NCBI RefSeq assembly: GCF_000517065.1
Contig: NZ_KI912105.1
Span: 833,635-897,634 of the forward strand
DNA: 64,000 bases
Origin: Alkaliflexus imshenetskii DSM 15055
GTDB lineage: Bacteria; Bacteroidota; Bacteroidia; Bacteroidales; Marinilabiliaceae
Direction: 5' to 3'
Shown one piece after another: positions 16,090-25,318 of this stretch. Each line of letters begins with the position of its first letter. Position 1 is the first letter of the stretch. Under the pieces are notes generated by a model. That model was not told the origin of the DNA and ran no database searches. It worked only from the letters and a program-made list of their open reading frames with translations. The position numbers and the translations under genes are program-made.

Positions 16090-17685
16090 ATGCCCCAAAC
16101 CGAAAGCGAACACCTCAAAAACCTGAATGACAAATCCAAATGGATTAAAATCCTGGTTGATATGCGAAAAACAACAATCGCAATAGCTGCAGGCTTGACA
16201 ACATTCGTCCTCTCCCATCTTGGAATATCGGTTGATGTGGGACTTGTTACCATCACACTACCCTGGGCACTGCTTTTTGCCATAGTGACTGCATTTGCTT
16301 TGGGTCCAAAATATGCATTGATAATTGCGTTTTCGGGTGGTGCCCTCTATCCTTTTCTCATTTGGCCATCCAACGGATACGCCAACATCCTGAATGTATT
16401 ACTGCTGACAGCATTCATAGTAATGGTTGGTGCATCCGGATTTTACAAAACCTTTCGGCAAAGCAAGGATGTATTCAGGCGCGTGGTGGTCATATATGCC
16501 ATTTATGTTGTATTAATCACAGTCTCATATCTTTTTGTTTTCAACCATCTGCTGAATCTAAACCCACCATTCTGGAGCGACAAAACCATAAACCGGCTCC
16601 CGCAGAGTATTCTGGCCTCCTTCGCAATCAAAGATGCCATCAATGCACTTTTTCTTCTGGTAACATCTTCCATTTGTATTGCATTGCCATCCATCAGAAA
16701 ATTATTGGGACTACCTTATCAGCACACCAAAAGACACAATCACAAAGTTGTGATATATACATCGTTAACAGCATTGCTTATCTGGACAATATTTGTGGGA
16801 CTGGATTATGCCATGTTAAAAGTTAATGGCTGGTATTTTAAACCCTATTTCTCACTGGCCTTTTGGGTTTTACTTTTTAGCGGCATTATTGTGGCCCGCG
16901 TGCTCATCTGGTTTGTCGAACGAAAAAACGAGGTGGAAGAGGAGTTGGTGATTGCCAAAAATAAGGCCGAAGAGAGTGATCGTTTGAAATCTGCTTTTTT
17001 GGCCAACCTGTCGCACGAGATACGAACGCCTATGAACTCCATCATTGGGTTTACCGACTTAATCAATTCGCAGGATTTGGATAAAGAACAACAAGCCTAC
17101 TATATCAGTATCATAGAGAAAAGTGGTTTGCACTTGTTATCACTTATCAACGACATAATAGAAGTATCGCGCATCGAAAGCGGGCAGATAAAAATCAACG
17201 CCAACATCGTTAACCTTAAAGTCTTGCTGGAGGAGATTCACAACAGCATGCGCATTAATATACCATCCGGCAAAAAGATTGAACTCATCAGGGCATGCGA
17301 AGTGCCGGCTAATCCGCCCGTTTTAGTTACAGATGAAGTAAAGCTGCGACAAATCATTATTAACCTCATTGGAAATGCCATCAAGTTCACCGATACAGGT
17401 TATGTGAAATTTGGATGCAGCATGAAACATGATGAGTTCCGCTTTTTTGTTGAAGATACCGGTGTTGGCATTGATAAAAAGCATCAAAAACTTATTTTTG
17501 AACGTTTCCGCCAGGTTGAAGGTGACAACACGATAAAAGCGGGAGGATCAGGACTGGGACTGGCCATTTCCAAAGCTTACGCCGAATTGCTGGGCGGTTT
17601 CATAACCCTCAGATCGGAACCGGGAAAAGGTTCCCGGTTTGAGGTGAGATTGCCACGCAAGGTGCATGAAGCGACGAATCAATAG
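16090..17685 (+). CDS. Membrane histidine kinase with an N-terminal multi-TM domain
   Basis: A 531-residue sensor kinase. Residues about 28-275 contain several hydrophobic helices (for example 28-48, 56-85, 100-118, 133-152, 220-240, 256-275), giving an integral membrane sensor. A short coiled coil leads to the H-box FLANLSHEIRTPMNSIIGF with His309. The ATPase domain has NLIGNAIKFTDTG, DTGVGIDKKH and GGSGLGLAIS. No receiver domain or neighbouring response regulator is present. The 3' end overlaps the convergent glycosidase-like gene by 7 bases. Confidence 0.92.
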   Translation: MPQTESEHLKNLNDKSKWIKILVDMRKTTIAIAAGLTTFVLSHLGISVDVGLVTITLPWALLFAIVTAFALGPKYALIIAFSGGALYPFLIWPSNGYANILNVLLLTAFIVMVGASGFYKTFRQSKDVFRRVVVIYAIYVVLITVSYLFVFNHLLNLNPPFWSDKTINRLPQSILASFAIKDAINALFLLVTSSICIALPSIRKLLGLPYQHTKRHNHKVVIYTSLTALLIWTIFVGLDYAMLKVNGWYFKPYFSLAFWVLLFSGIIVARVLIWFVERKNEVEEELVIAKNKAEESDRLKSAFLANLSHEIRTPMNSIIGFTDLINSQDLDKEQQAYYISIIEKSGLHLLSLINDIIEVSRIESGQIKINANIVNLKVLLEEIHNSMRINIPSGKKIELIRACEVPANPPVLVTDEVKLRQIIINLIGNAIKFTDTGYVKFGCSMKHDEFRFFVEDTGVGIDKKHQKLIFERFRQVEGDNTIKAGGSGLGLAISKAYAELLGGFITLRSEPGKGSRFEVRLPRKVHEATNQ

Positions 17686-19820
17686 AGTGGCGTCAGGTTT
17701 TCATACCTCACCTTCCAGCTGCCATCCGTCGGAAATCCATTGCGTCCTTGTGCATCCCTGAAAGTACACATCATGGCTACTGCCGTTAACAAACCGCCGT
17801 TGCCAGGGAGATATAGCGATAGATCCTCATCCTGATAATTATGCCCATTAAGCAGATAGCTGTTTTTCACCGTAACTTTCAATAGTAAATCCACAGCAAG
17901 TTCAGGTCTACCAAGCGCTGCTGCATTCATGGCAGCCATCGGAAAGTCCCAACCCCAGCATGTTTCCCAATGCCACTTTTGGAGTACAGCATCCAAAGAG
18001 TTGTTCAACACCCCGATATCCACCATCGGCGTTAATGGTAAAATTCCGTAAAGACCCAACACCATTGGGTGATCAGTGAGATAGCGTTGGTTGGTATATG
18101 AATCTGAAGCTGTTTCGGTAAAAAGATACAAACCGTTTTTTTGTGGCAATGGTGAGAGTTTGTCAATCACTTCCTGCCATTGTAGATTTGATGGTAAGCC
18201 CAGGTATTTGCGCCACTTTTGAGCAGTCACCAACCCCCAATGCCAGTAAGCCAACTCAAACGCCGGGTTGATGGTAACGGCCGGGTCGAACCGCTCCTGC
18301 GCAGGTATAAGTGCAGGACCTAACACATACCGATCGGCATCAGCATCAAAGCGGGCATAGGAAGCCATAAATTCGGCCGTTTCAAATACTAGAGGAGCAT
18401 ATTTCTCTAAGATATCGGCATCTCCGGATCGGGTTCTTTGAAGCAAATCGGCAAAATAGATGATGTGTGGTTGTTGCCAAATAAGGAAAACGCCAATGGA
18501 GCTTGGACTCTCTCTTCCGGAAGGGTCTATCATTTTTTGCCATCGCACCCCCTCATATCCCTGAAATTCGGCCGTCTCACGCGCCTCGTCAATAATCGAA
18601 AAATAGAAATCGAGCTGCGGCTCAATTAGAGCAGCCCTTTGCCAAAGCACGAAATGAATGCCGTGCCACCAGTGCATTTCGAGGTGAAATTTGCCATGCC
18701 AGCTATTGTAAGTCAATCCTGTTTCTTGAGGTGGATATGGCCCGGTGCACTGTATTTTGGTAAGGTATTGCGACAATACCACGCGCCGTTCCAACTCCAG
18801 AGCGCGTAAATCGGTGCTCTCCGAAAAATCAACGGCGCCACCACTCCGCCAAAACTCACTAAATGCAAGGGCATTATCAACTCGCACCTGCTCAAATTCA
18901 AATGATGATTTGACAGGCAAATCCGCCGAAAAAGCAATGCCGATAGAGAAGATATCGTTACTGGGCTGCGGCTTAACAACAAATTCGTGTTCAGAGGTTT
19001 GCTCTACAAAAGCAGCACCGCTCCATTGAGCATTGGCATAATATTGCGTTTCGTTTAGTGTTCGGTGTATCAAACAACTCGACTCATACCTTTCAGCGAG
19101 TTGGGAAAGATGCGCCTGCGGGCGGTCAAAATCGTAACCCGAATTAAACTTTTCATGTCGGGGGTATGGAAAATCCATCTTCACCGCAAGGCGACCAAGC
19201 AGTATCAATTCTGATTGAATCTGTACAGCCACACGATCCGAAAACTGATCACAAAGGGTTATGACATGCACCGGAATACCTTCTATCTCGAAATAACTGA
19301 CAATCTCTCCCTTCCAGAGATTCAACTGTTGAACAGGATTTTCAATGTCGCTAAGCGTAATCAAGCTACCGTCCTTTTTACGTATTTCGAAACCGACAAT
19401 GCCCAGATGTAAACGGTGCGGACTCTCACGCAACCAGGCTGTGGCGCCACTTCTGCGTGTTGCTTCCCCCTCCGGCCATTGGTAATAATAAGGCACAGAG
19501 TCATTTCCAGATGCATAATGCTTCACCACATCGGCAAGTACATATCCTTCGGGGTTGGGAAACGAGTGCCAGCCCCAATCAGACATGGTTCCGAGCGGAA
19601 TGCCATGCGCATAATCAAGGGGAAACGTTTGAACACCTGTGATATCTACAGAAAAGGCAAACCCTCCATTCCCAACTGTCAGACTATTGAACGGATTAAC
19701 TTCGGAATGAGAAATATTGTGCCGCGTGACCAGTGCAAAGCGATCGATAGGCTCCGAAGACGTACAAGCCATTAAAAATTTTAGAGATACAACTAAAAAG
19801 AACACGCATACTATTTTCAT
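17679..19820 (-). CDS. Lipoprotein with six-hairpin (GH65-like) glycosidase fold
   Basis: A protein of about 713 residues from the ATG at 19820 (another in-frame ATG at 19841). That start gives a clean lipoprotein signal with lipobox LMAC, Cys19. The N-terminal half resembles the beta-sandwich of GH65-like proteins (VGNGGFAFSVDITG). The C-terminal half is Trp-rich and helical (YNSWHGKFHLEMHWWHGIHF, WHWETCWGWDFPMAAMNAAA, NGHNYQDEDLSLYLPGNGG), as in (alpha/alpha)6-barrel glycosidases and phosphorylases. The motif set recalls uncharacterised Bacteroidota proteins related to GH65. Substrate and catalytic residues are not assignable here. It is a single gene flanked by unrelated functions. Confidence 0.7.
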   Translation of the reverse strand: MKIVCVFFLVVSLKFLMACTSSEPIDRFALVTRHNISHSEVNPFNSLTVGNGGFAFSVDITGVQTFPLDYAHGIPLGTMSDWGWHSFPNPEGYVLADVVKHYASGNDSVPYYYQWPEGEATRRSGATAWLRESPHRLHLGIVGFEIRKKDGSLITLSDIENPVQQLNLWKGEIVSYFEIEGIPVHVITLCDQFSDRVAVQIQSELILLGRLAVKMDFPYPRHEKFNSGYDFDRPQAHLSQLAERYESSCLIHRTLNETQYYANAQWSGAAFVEQTSEHEFVVKPQPSNDIFSIGIAFSADLPVKSSFEFEQVRVDNALAFSEFWRSGGAVDFSESTDLRALELERRVVLSQYLTKIQCTGPYPPQETGLTYNSWHGKFHLEMHWWHGIHFVLWQRAALIEPQLDFYFSIIDEARETAEFQGYEGVRWQKMIDPSGRESPSSIGVFLIWQQPHIIYFADLLQRTRSGDADILEKYAPLVFETAEFMASYARFDADADRYVLGPALIPAQERFDPAVTINPAFELAYWHWGLVTAQKWRKYLGLPSNLQWQEVIDKLSPLPQKNGLYLFTETASDSYTNQRYLTDHPMVLGLYGILPLTPMVDIGVLNNSLDAVLQKWHWETCWGWDFPMAAMNAAALGRPELAVDLLLKVTVKNSYLLNGHNYQDEDLSLYLPGNGGLLTAVAMMCTFRDAQGRNGFPTDGSWKVRYENLTPLY

Positions 19821-19938
19821 AATCTGAAGTTTAATGCACATTACATTTCAGAAACCCTGATGTCACCATCTGAAGGTATGGCTCAAATCATCTGAAAGAG
19901 CAATTGCTACTTTTAACCGGAACCAGGTTGAAACAAAA

Positions 19939-20739
19939 TCAGGCTTTTGAAAACAGCATGCCTTCAACTCTGGCGTAATCTCTTACAATCCTAACAGTTA
20001 TAAATGACAGAACAATGCCTATCACACCGCTTACAACATCTACTTTTGAGGAAACTATTAAATCGTCGAGCGTGGAGGCATGGCGCGCAACCCTGAAAGC
20101 AATTTGTCCTGCGATGCCGTTTATGAGCCACAGTGTCCACCAAAGCCCCAAATATTTGGTAGATAAGTCAATTGAATGCGAACCCTCACCATTTTGGATA
20201 AATTTCCTGGTTTCGTTATACAACTCCTGCATTATTTGGAATGGACGATAAAAGTTCACCACTGGTACGAACCAACCTCCGGCCGCCCACTCTTCGCCGT
20301 ACGAAAGGGTATTTACTTTTTGGTGTAGATTGAAATATGCCCGCCGAAACCACATGATAAAAGCAATGCCGGATATTACGTATGCCACAATATAGAGTAT
20401 CGCAAGCAGTTGAACTCGTAAATCGTTAAAATTTGCAGCTTCATCTGAGACGTATCCTCCTGAGGCAATGGTTGTAAGCAAACTATGCTGCATGCCGGAT
20501 GAAATGATGATTAACACCTCAAGTACCAACACAATCCAAATCAGAAAAATCAACGCAGTTGAGCGTTCACCGTTGGGACGAAGTTTAAGCCCATGAAACT
20601 CCTTCACTGAAGCATCCTTAATAAATTCGGGGCAGTGGCCACTAAATGTTGGTTTTGCATTGGTCAAACTGCAAACAATACCCTGTTTAAAGTCAAATCC
20701 TCTTTTCTCACAGGTTTTACACAAACTAATAATACTCAT
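19939..20739 (-). CDS. DUF4328 membrane protein with N-terminal four-Cys motif
   Basis: A 266-residue protein. Residues 1-40 hold C7-x2-C10-x12-C23-x12-C36, a likely small zinc site seen in other Bacteroidota proteins. The rest has about four or five membrane helices (near 62-82, 108-130, 195-212, 232-250) with the DUF4328 signature WFRRAYFNLH, GGWFVPVVNFYRPFQIMQEL and YLGLWWTLWLING. Function is unknown. It lies alone on the minus strand, 118 bases upstream of the glycosidase-like lipoprotein gene. Confidence 0.8.
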   Translation of the reverse strand: MSIISLCKTCEKRGFDFKQGIVCSLTNAKPTFSGHCPEFIKDASVKEFHGLKLRPNGERSTALIFLIWIVLVLEVLIIISSGMQHSLLTTIASGGYVSDEAANFNDLRVQLLAILYIVAYVISGIAFIMWFRRAYFNLHQKVNTLSYGEEWAAGGWFVPVVNFYRPFQIMQELYNETRKFIQNGEGSHSIDLSTKYLGLWWTLWLINGIAGQIAFRVARHASTLDDLIVSSKVDVVSGVIGIVLSFITVRIVRDYARVEGMLFSKA

Positions 20740-20898
20740 AATTCAATTGGTTTAGGTTAGAATTTTAGGTTACACATTTCCTTTTTATCAAAGGAGAGCC
20801 ACAAAATCAGGCATCCTTCAAATATAGTTAATTTGTGTTAACCAACTACAGGGAGCGATAAATTCAACCTAAAACTTAGGTGTGACCTTAGGATTAAT

Positions 20899-21363
20899 CT
20901 ACAAATTGATTAATTCCTGAATTTCATTAAAATGCAACTCAATATGTCCAAGATATCCTTCAATCATTTGCCCCAGGGTCACATCAAATCCTTCAAAATT
21001 CTGCCATGAGTTGTTGAGTTTTGTCTGGTCAACCGATTTGATTACCTGAATCATGTGCAGATTGTAATATTTCCAAAGCTGAACGATGGTATGCCAATCT
21101 GCATTTTGGTAATCCTGTAAGGCAATCCACACGTCATTGTCCTGCTGATAATCGGGAAAATCGAGCCTGCTATTGTATTGCAAGCGCACCATTCGCTGAT
21201 GATTGTTTGCGGCAGAATCAATCAAATGACCCAAAATCTGTTTTATCGTTCTATTTTGCTTGTTTCGCCTGTTGGAAATCACGTCAAGCGGTAATTCTGT
21301 TAATTTTTGCTCCCAGTTGTTGATGTAGCTGAGAATCCCGTTTGTTATTTCAGAATAGTCCAT
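20899..21363 (-). CDS. DinB family protein
   Basis: A 154-residue four-helix-bundle protein of the DinB/DfsB type. Family features include HLIDSAANNHQRMVR, LDFPDYQQDNDVW and a C-terminal GYLGHIELHFNEI with candidate metal-binding histidines. Many members bind zinc or nickel and use a thiol such as bacillithiol, but the substrate is unpredictable. It is a short cytoplasmic protein with no obvious operon partner; the next minus-strand gene upstream starts 55 bases beyond it. Confidence 0.85.
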   Translation of the reverse strand: MDYSEITNGILSYINNWEQKLTELPLDVISNRRNKQNRTIKQILGHLIDSAANNHQRMVRLQYNSRLDFPDYQQDNDVWIALQDYQNADWHTIVQLWKYYNLHMIQVIKSVDQTKLNNSWQNFEGFDVTLGQMIEGYLGHIELHFNEIQELINL

Positions 21364-21417
21364 ATCGCCATTTTGTAGTTTAGTTATTTAAAGTAAGTGA
21401 TTGTGCATCATATATAT

Positions 21418-22236
21418 TTAATCTGATGTTTTCAATGAATTAGTATAATTAATGACTCCCGAAGGATAGCTTAATTTCTCATTTGATGAAAACGCAGTTA
21501 ACCACAAATTCACTTTCAATCCTGTACTCATTTGATACTCAAGCCGCACAAAACCATACACTTCCGAAAAGAAACTTTTCAACGCAGACTGGCCAACGGC
21601 TGACAGCGCAACGCTTTCTACTACAAAACACCCGATGTCGCCAAAGCTGGTGGTTACAATTTCACGTCCTGTGATAGTGTAGTTATAATTTAATACGAGT
21701 TTATTACTCCATACTCCCCACAATTCATTACTCCAATGTGCTCCTATTGTCATTTTATCGCTCCATTGTGCACCAACTTCAATTGGGAGTTTTATGTAAG
21801 GGAATGGACATGTTTCAAGTGCTCTGAAAAAGCCCTCCCGAGGTGGATGTATCCATACATTGTCACTGTTTTCAACAATCCCGGTTCTTGAAAAACGATT
21901 TAGATCTGATGAAAAAAGATAACACACTTCAGTCTGATTCTTGTTGGTTCTATCAGATTTCAAGAACTCCGGAACGAGCAGATGAATTTCAAGATTCAAT
22001 GTATCATCAATCTCTTTTACAAGACCAAAACTATCATCCCAAATACTTCCATTGCTATTCAGCTTATACTTCAATCCATCAATAATTATCTCATAATCAT
22101 ACACAAACACACACCCAGCATTAAAGATGACATTATTAACATCTACATCTTTGCGCTCAATTTTGAGCGTTTTATATCCTTGTGAATATAGCCCACAACT
22201 GCATAAGAAAATTAACACGTGAAGGAATGTCTTCAT
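21418..22236 (-). CDS. Secreted protein of unknown function
   Basis: A 272-residue protein with a probable signal peptide (MKTFLHVLIFLCSCGLYSQ). I do not recognise the family. The mature part is rich in Trp, Ser and Asn, with short beta-strand-like stretches and segments such as PYIKLPIEVGAQWSDKMTIG, reminiscent of proteins that carry a bulk polymer-conversion term, but this is no assignment. No membrane helix or sorting domain is seen. Confidence 0.6.
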   Translation of the reverse strand: MKTFLHVLIFLCSCGLYSQGYKTLKIERKDVDVNNVIFNAGCVFVYDYEIIIDGLKYKLNSNGSIWDDSFGLVKEIDDTLNLEIHLLVPEFLKSDRTNKNQTEVCYLFSSDLNRFSRTGIVENSDNVWIHPPREGFFRALETCPFPYIKLPIEVGAQWSDKMTIGAHWSNELWGVWSNKLVLNYNYTITGREIVTTSFGDIGCFVVESVALSAVGQSALKSFFSEVYGFVRLEYQMSTGLKVNLWLTAFSSNEKLSYPSGVINYTNSLKTSD

Positions 22237-22314
22237 TTCAAGAAAATCCTAGGTTCAGGGTCAACTACGCTAAAAATATATTATCATCAAAAACCTCAAT
22301 AAAACACCATTATG

Positions 22315-22599
22315 CTAACTACCTGAAAATGGTGCACCAAACACGCCAACGGCGAGTTCTGCCCAAATCAATATCAGCATGATGACAATTACAGCACAAA
22401 TCACAATTCGATATTTAAGACTTTTAACCCTATTCAAAGCAAACCCACACAATAAGCCTGTGCCCATCAGAAGCAGTCCCATCAATACAAAATCCCATAA
22501 TTTCCAATCAACTTCGTCGGTAAATTGCATGGCTGCAAAAAGGATAAGCAGCAATGCCAAAACCGACATGATAATTATAATGATGGTTTTTCTTCTCAT
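22315..22599 (-). CDS. Small inner-membrane protein, three predicted helices
   Basis: A 94-residue, very hydrophobic protein with helices at about 5-24, 33-54 and 62-86. The segments AMQFTDEVDWKLWDFVLMG and IWAELAVGVFG match a widespread bacterial family of small membrane proteins of unknown function (I recall AMQFTDEVNW...WINLAVGIIG in relatives). The reading frame and motif conservation make it a real gene in spite of its size. It starts 13 bases before an AT-rich spacer that runs to 22895 and holds nothing else I can identify. Confidence 0.7.
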   Translation of the reverse strand: MRRKTIIIIIMSVLALLLILFAAMQFTDEVDWKLWDFVLMGLLLMGTGLLCGFALNRVKSLKYRIVICAVIVIMLILIWAELAVGVFGAPFSGS

Positions 22600-22895
22600 A
22601 ACACAATGTTACTTGTTAGGATGCATATTTAACACTTCGTAAGTACATAAAAACAAAGCAATGTCGTAAAATTTAACAAAAACAAAAAGAGACTCATCAT
22701 AATTTGTTAAGGCAACAGTGGATGCCCGATGAACAATAAGTAGATTATCCATTTGTTTGATTAAACCGCAAAATTTACAATATTTGAAAAATATGTGAGT
22801 CATTATAAAAATACTGTTTTGAAATCTACACCGATGTTCGTTTTAAACGTTTTACGTTAAATACATCATCTGAATAAGTTGAGCACAGCTGCATT

Positions 22896-23780
22896 ATGAA
22901 CAAAAACAACCTGCTGCATTTCAACAGATTATCCAAACTATTAACGCAACCCTATCCTTTCTATTATAAGGGAAATGTAGTTTGGAAACTTGCAGTCATC
23001 CTTTTTCTGATGACTTTGCTCTTTTGCTATTTCTTTGAACCCTTTGAGGTTTATGTGCCGGAGCATAAAATTGAGTACTTCTGGATTTCAATTGTTCATG
23101 CTTTCACACCCGCAGTTGTTATTGCTATCTTTTCGTTTTTAAAACCCAGTGCGCAAACAGAAGATGATTGGAATGTAAAAAAAGAAATTCTACTGGTTGC
23201 TTTCTTCTTATTAATGGTTGGCATTAGTCAGTTTTTAATTCGAGATTTAATTTACAACAATCCCCACAACTGGTCGTGGAGATATCTGTATGAAGAGATA
23301 AGAAACACTTTTTTAATTGGTTCCTTGTTTGCTGTGATTTTAATATCACTCAATACCAACAAGCTAAATAAAAAAAACAGCAAGCGTGCAAAATCTATTA
23401 TATGGCCCCATAAAGTTGAAGAACCCTTTCCCAACAACATCATTCACATCGAAACACAGGTAAAAAGCGATGATTTTATGCTTGATGTGAACAACTTCCT
23501 TTTTGCCAAGGCCAGTGGCAACTACACGGAGCTTTATTTAAACCAAGAGAGAGAAAACAGACTACTAAAGCGCATTGCGATAAAAGAGCTGGAATCTGCT
23601 CTGAAGTCCTTTTCAGGTATCGCAAAAACACACAGGTCGTATCTCGTAAATCTACAACATATTAGTGGTGCTGAGGGAAATGCCCAAGGCTATAAACTTA
23701 AACTTACCAACTACAACGGTTACGTTCCTGTTTCGAGAAACATGATTGATGCATTCAATGACAAGCTAAAAGAGTTGTAA
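22896..23780 (+). CDS. LytTR transcriptional regulator with membrane-spanning N-terminus
   Basis: A 294-residue protein with four hydrophobic helices in its first 155 residues (near 27-47, 60-80, 100-120, 132-152). A LytTR DNA-binding domain lies at about 190-294 (FLFAKASGNYTELYL, KTHRSYLVNLQHISG, YVPVSRNMIDAF). It has no receiver domain, so it is a one-component membrane regulator. The acyltransferase gene starts 94 bases downstream on the same strand and is a plausible target. The signal is unknown. Confidence 0.88.
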   Translation: MNKNNLLHFNRLSKLLTQPYPFYYKGNVVWKLAVILFLMTLLFCYFFEPFEVYVPEHKIEYFWISIVHAFTPAVVIAIFSFLKPSAQTEDDWNVKKEILLVAFFLLMVGISQFLIRDLIYNNPHNWSWRYLYEEIRNTFLIGSLFAVILISLNTNKLNKKNSKRAKSIIWPHKVEEPFPNNIIHIETQVKSDDFMLDVNNFLFAKASGNYTELYLNQERENRLLKRIAIKELESALKSFSGIAKTHRSYLVNLQHISGAEGNAQGYKLKLTNYNGYVPVSRNMIDAFNDKLKEL

Positions 23781-23874
23781 GTCATTTTGCTATTCGTCAC
23801 AAATCCTTGTCTGCGGCACCATTTTTCATCAATGAATTGACATTGAAGTTACATTTGTCACAAAAAAAGAAATT

Positions 23875-25008
23875 ATGCGCCGACAAGATTTAGATTGGTT
23901 AAGGGTAATAGTATTTGCCATACTCATTTTTTACCATGTAGGGATGTTCTTTGTTCCATGGGATTTCCACATAAAAAACAATGTGCTGTATCACTGGCTG
24001 GTATATCCAATGTGGTTTGTTAACCAATGGCGACTACCCATATTATTTGTCATTTCAGGCATGGGAACCTATTACGCTTTGCAGAAAAGGTCAGGAAAGG
24101 CTTTTGTTTGGGAACGCATAAAGCGCCTTTATATACCACTGGCCTTTGGAATGGCATTCATAATTCCACCCCAGGTGTATATCGAGAGAATTGCTAAAAA
24201 ACAGTTTGCCGGCAACTATTTTGACTTTTGGTTGTCAGATGCCTTTTCAGGCGTTTACCCAAACGGCAATTTTAGCTGGCATCACTTATGGTTTCTAGTC
24301 TATTTGTTACTGTTTTCTCTAGTGCTTACTCCTATTTTCCTCTATCTTAAAAACCATCAAATCACACAAATCTCATTGAGAATAGAAGCCTTGGCAACCA
24401 AGCCATTGGGGTTGTATGCGTTTATAATTCCTTTGTTCTTTATAGAGTCCTTTATCGAACCATTTTTCCCGGTTACGCACGCCCTCGTTGGCGACTGGTT
24501 TACGATTATCAATTACTTAACACTCTTCCTATTTGGATTTTTGCTGGTCAATTTAAAAGAGGTTTTCTGGTCTACAGTTGAAAAAAACAGGAAATACTAT
24601 TTGATTTTAGGAGTTATAAACTTCTCCCTGTTATTGTTTATTACACATTTTTTTGAGGACTCGGTTTACAGACACTTTCCGGAGGCATTAATAAAGGTGG
24701 TTAATCTATGGTCATGGATATTGGCTCTATTTGGTTTCGCATCAAAACACCTAAACAGAAACAGCAATGCGTTAAAATACTCAAATGAAGCAGTCTATCC
24801 TTTTTACATCCTACACCAAACAGTTATGATAATTGTTGCCTATTATTTGATTGATTTAAACTGGTCACTGGGGCTGAAATCGGGCATTATGATAATCTCA
24901 ACATTTGGCTTCACATGGCTGATATATGAATTACTCATACGCAGATGGCGGTTCATACGACCTCTGTTCGGATTAAAAAACCAAAACCGATTAAATACAG
25001 CAACTTGA
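23875..25008 (+). CDS. Acyltransferase 3 family integral membrane protein
   Basis: A 377-residue protein with about ten membrane helices and the Acyltransferase_3 N-terminal signature (RRQDLDWLRVIVFAILIFYH, containing the family His). It also has RLPILFVISGMGTYYAL and a C-terminal YPFYILHQTVMIIVAYY. Relatives include OpgC-like glucan succinylases and O-acetylases of surface glycans; the acceptor here is unknown. It lies downstream of the LytTR regulator, probably in the same unit. Confidence 0.88.
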   Translation: MRRQDLDWLRVIVFAILIFYHVGMFFVPWDFHIKNNVLYHWLVYPMWFVNQWRLPILFVISGMGTYYALQKRSGKAFVWERIKRLYIPLAFGMAFIIPPQVYIERIAKKQFAGNYFDFWLSDAFSGVYPNGNFSWHHLWFLVYLLLFSLVLTPIFLYLKNHQITQISLRIEALATKPLGLYAFIIPLFFIESFIEPFFPVTHALVGDWFTIINYLTLFLFGFLLVNLKEVFWSTVEKNRKYYLILGVINFSLLLFITHFFEDSVYRHFPEALIKVVNLWSWILALFGFASKHLNRNSNALKYSNEAVYPFYILHQTVMIIVAYYLIDLNWSLGLKSGIMIISTFGFTWLIYELLIRRWRFIRPLFGLKNQNRLNTAT

Positions 25009-25208
25009 GAAGGCAGGAAGAGAATCCTGACTTATGGCAAAGACTATAGTTTTGATGTATTGGGGCTGGCAGATTGCAGGGCAAAAAAGGCAGTTCCCTT
25101 TCTTTGAAGAATGCCTTATTTGAGTGTTACGACAAATAGATTTGACAGTAGGTTAACATCTACAACACTCCGCTTTGCTTACAAAAAACAGTATTAAATA
25201 GTGAAGGA

Positions 25209-25281
25209 AAGAGACCGGCTCAAAAGTTGATACAAGAAAATAGAAGCTTATCAACTCCATATCCTTTTAAACCGGTCTCTT
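25209..25281 (-). terminator. Long hairpin after the orphan SusD-like gene
   Basis: A perfect outer stem of 10 bp (AAGAGACCGG at 25209-25218 with CCGGTCTCTT at 25272-25281) encloses an inner pairing AGTTGAT / ATCAACT. It lies about 38 bases past the SusD-like stop on the minus strand and 200 bases past the convergent acyltransferase. The rest of 25009-25318 contains no recognisable gene. Confidence 0.7.
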
Positions 25282-25318
25282 ATCTTAATTTGGTATTACA
25301 TCTATAAGGAATAAGAGA

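Noticed and set aside
25035-25127. 30-codon plus-strand frame after the acyltransferase
   Set aside because: Too short, no recognisable motif and no conservation evidence.
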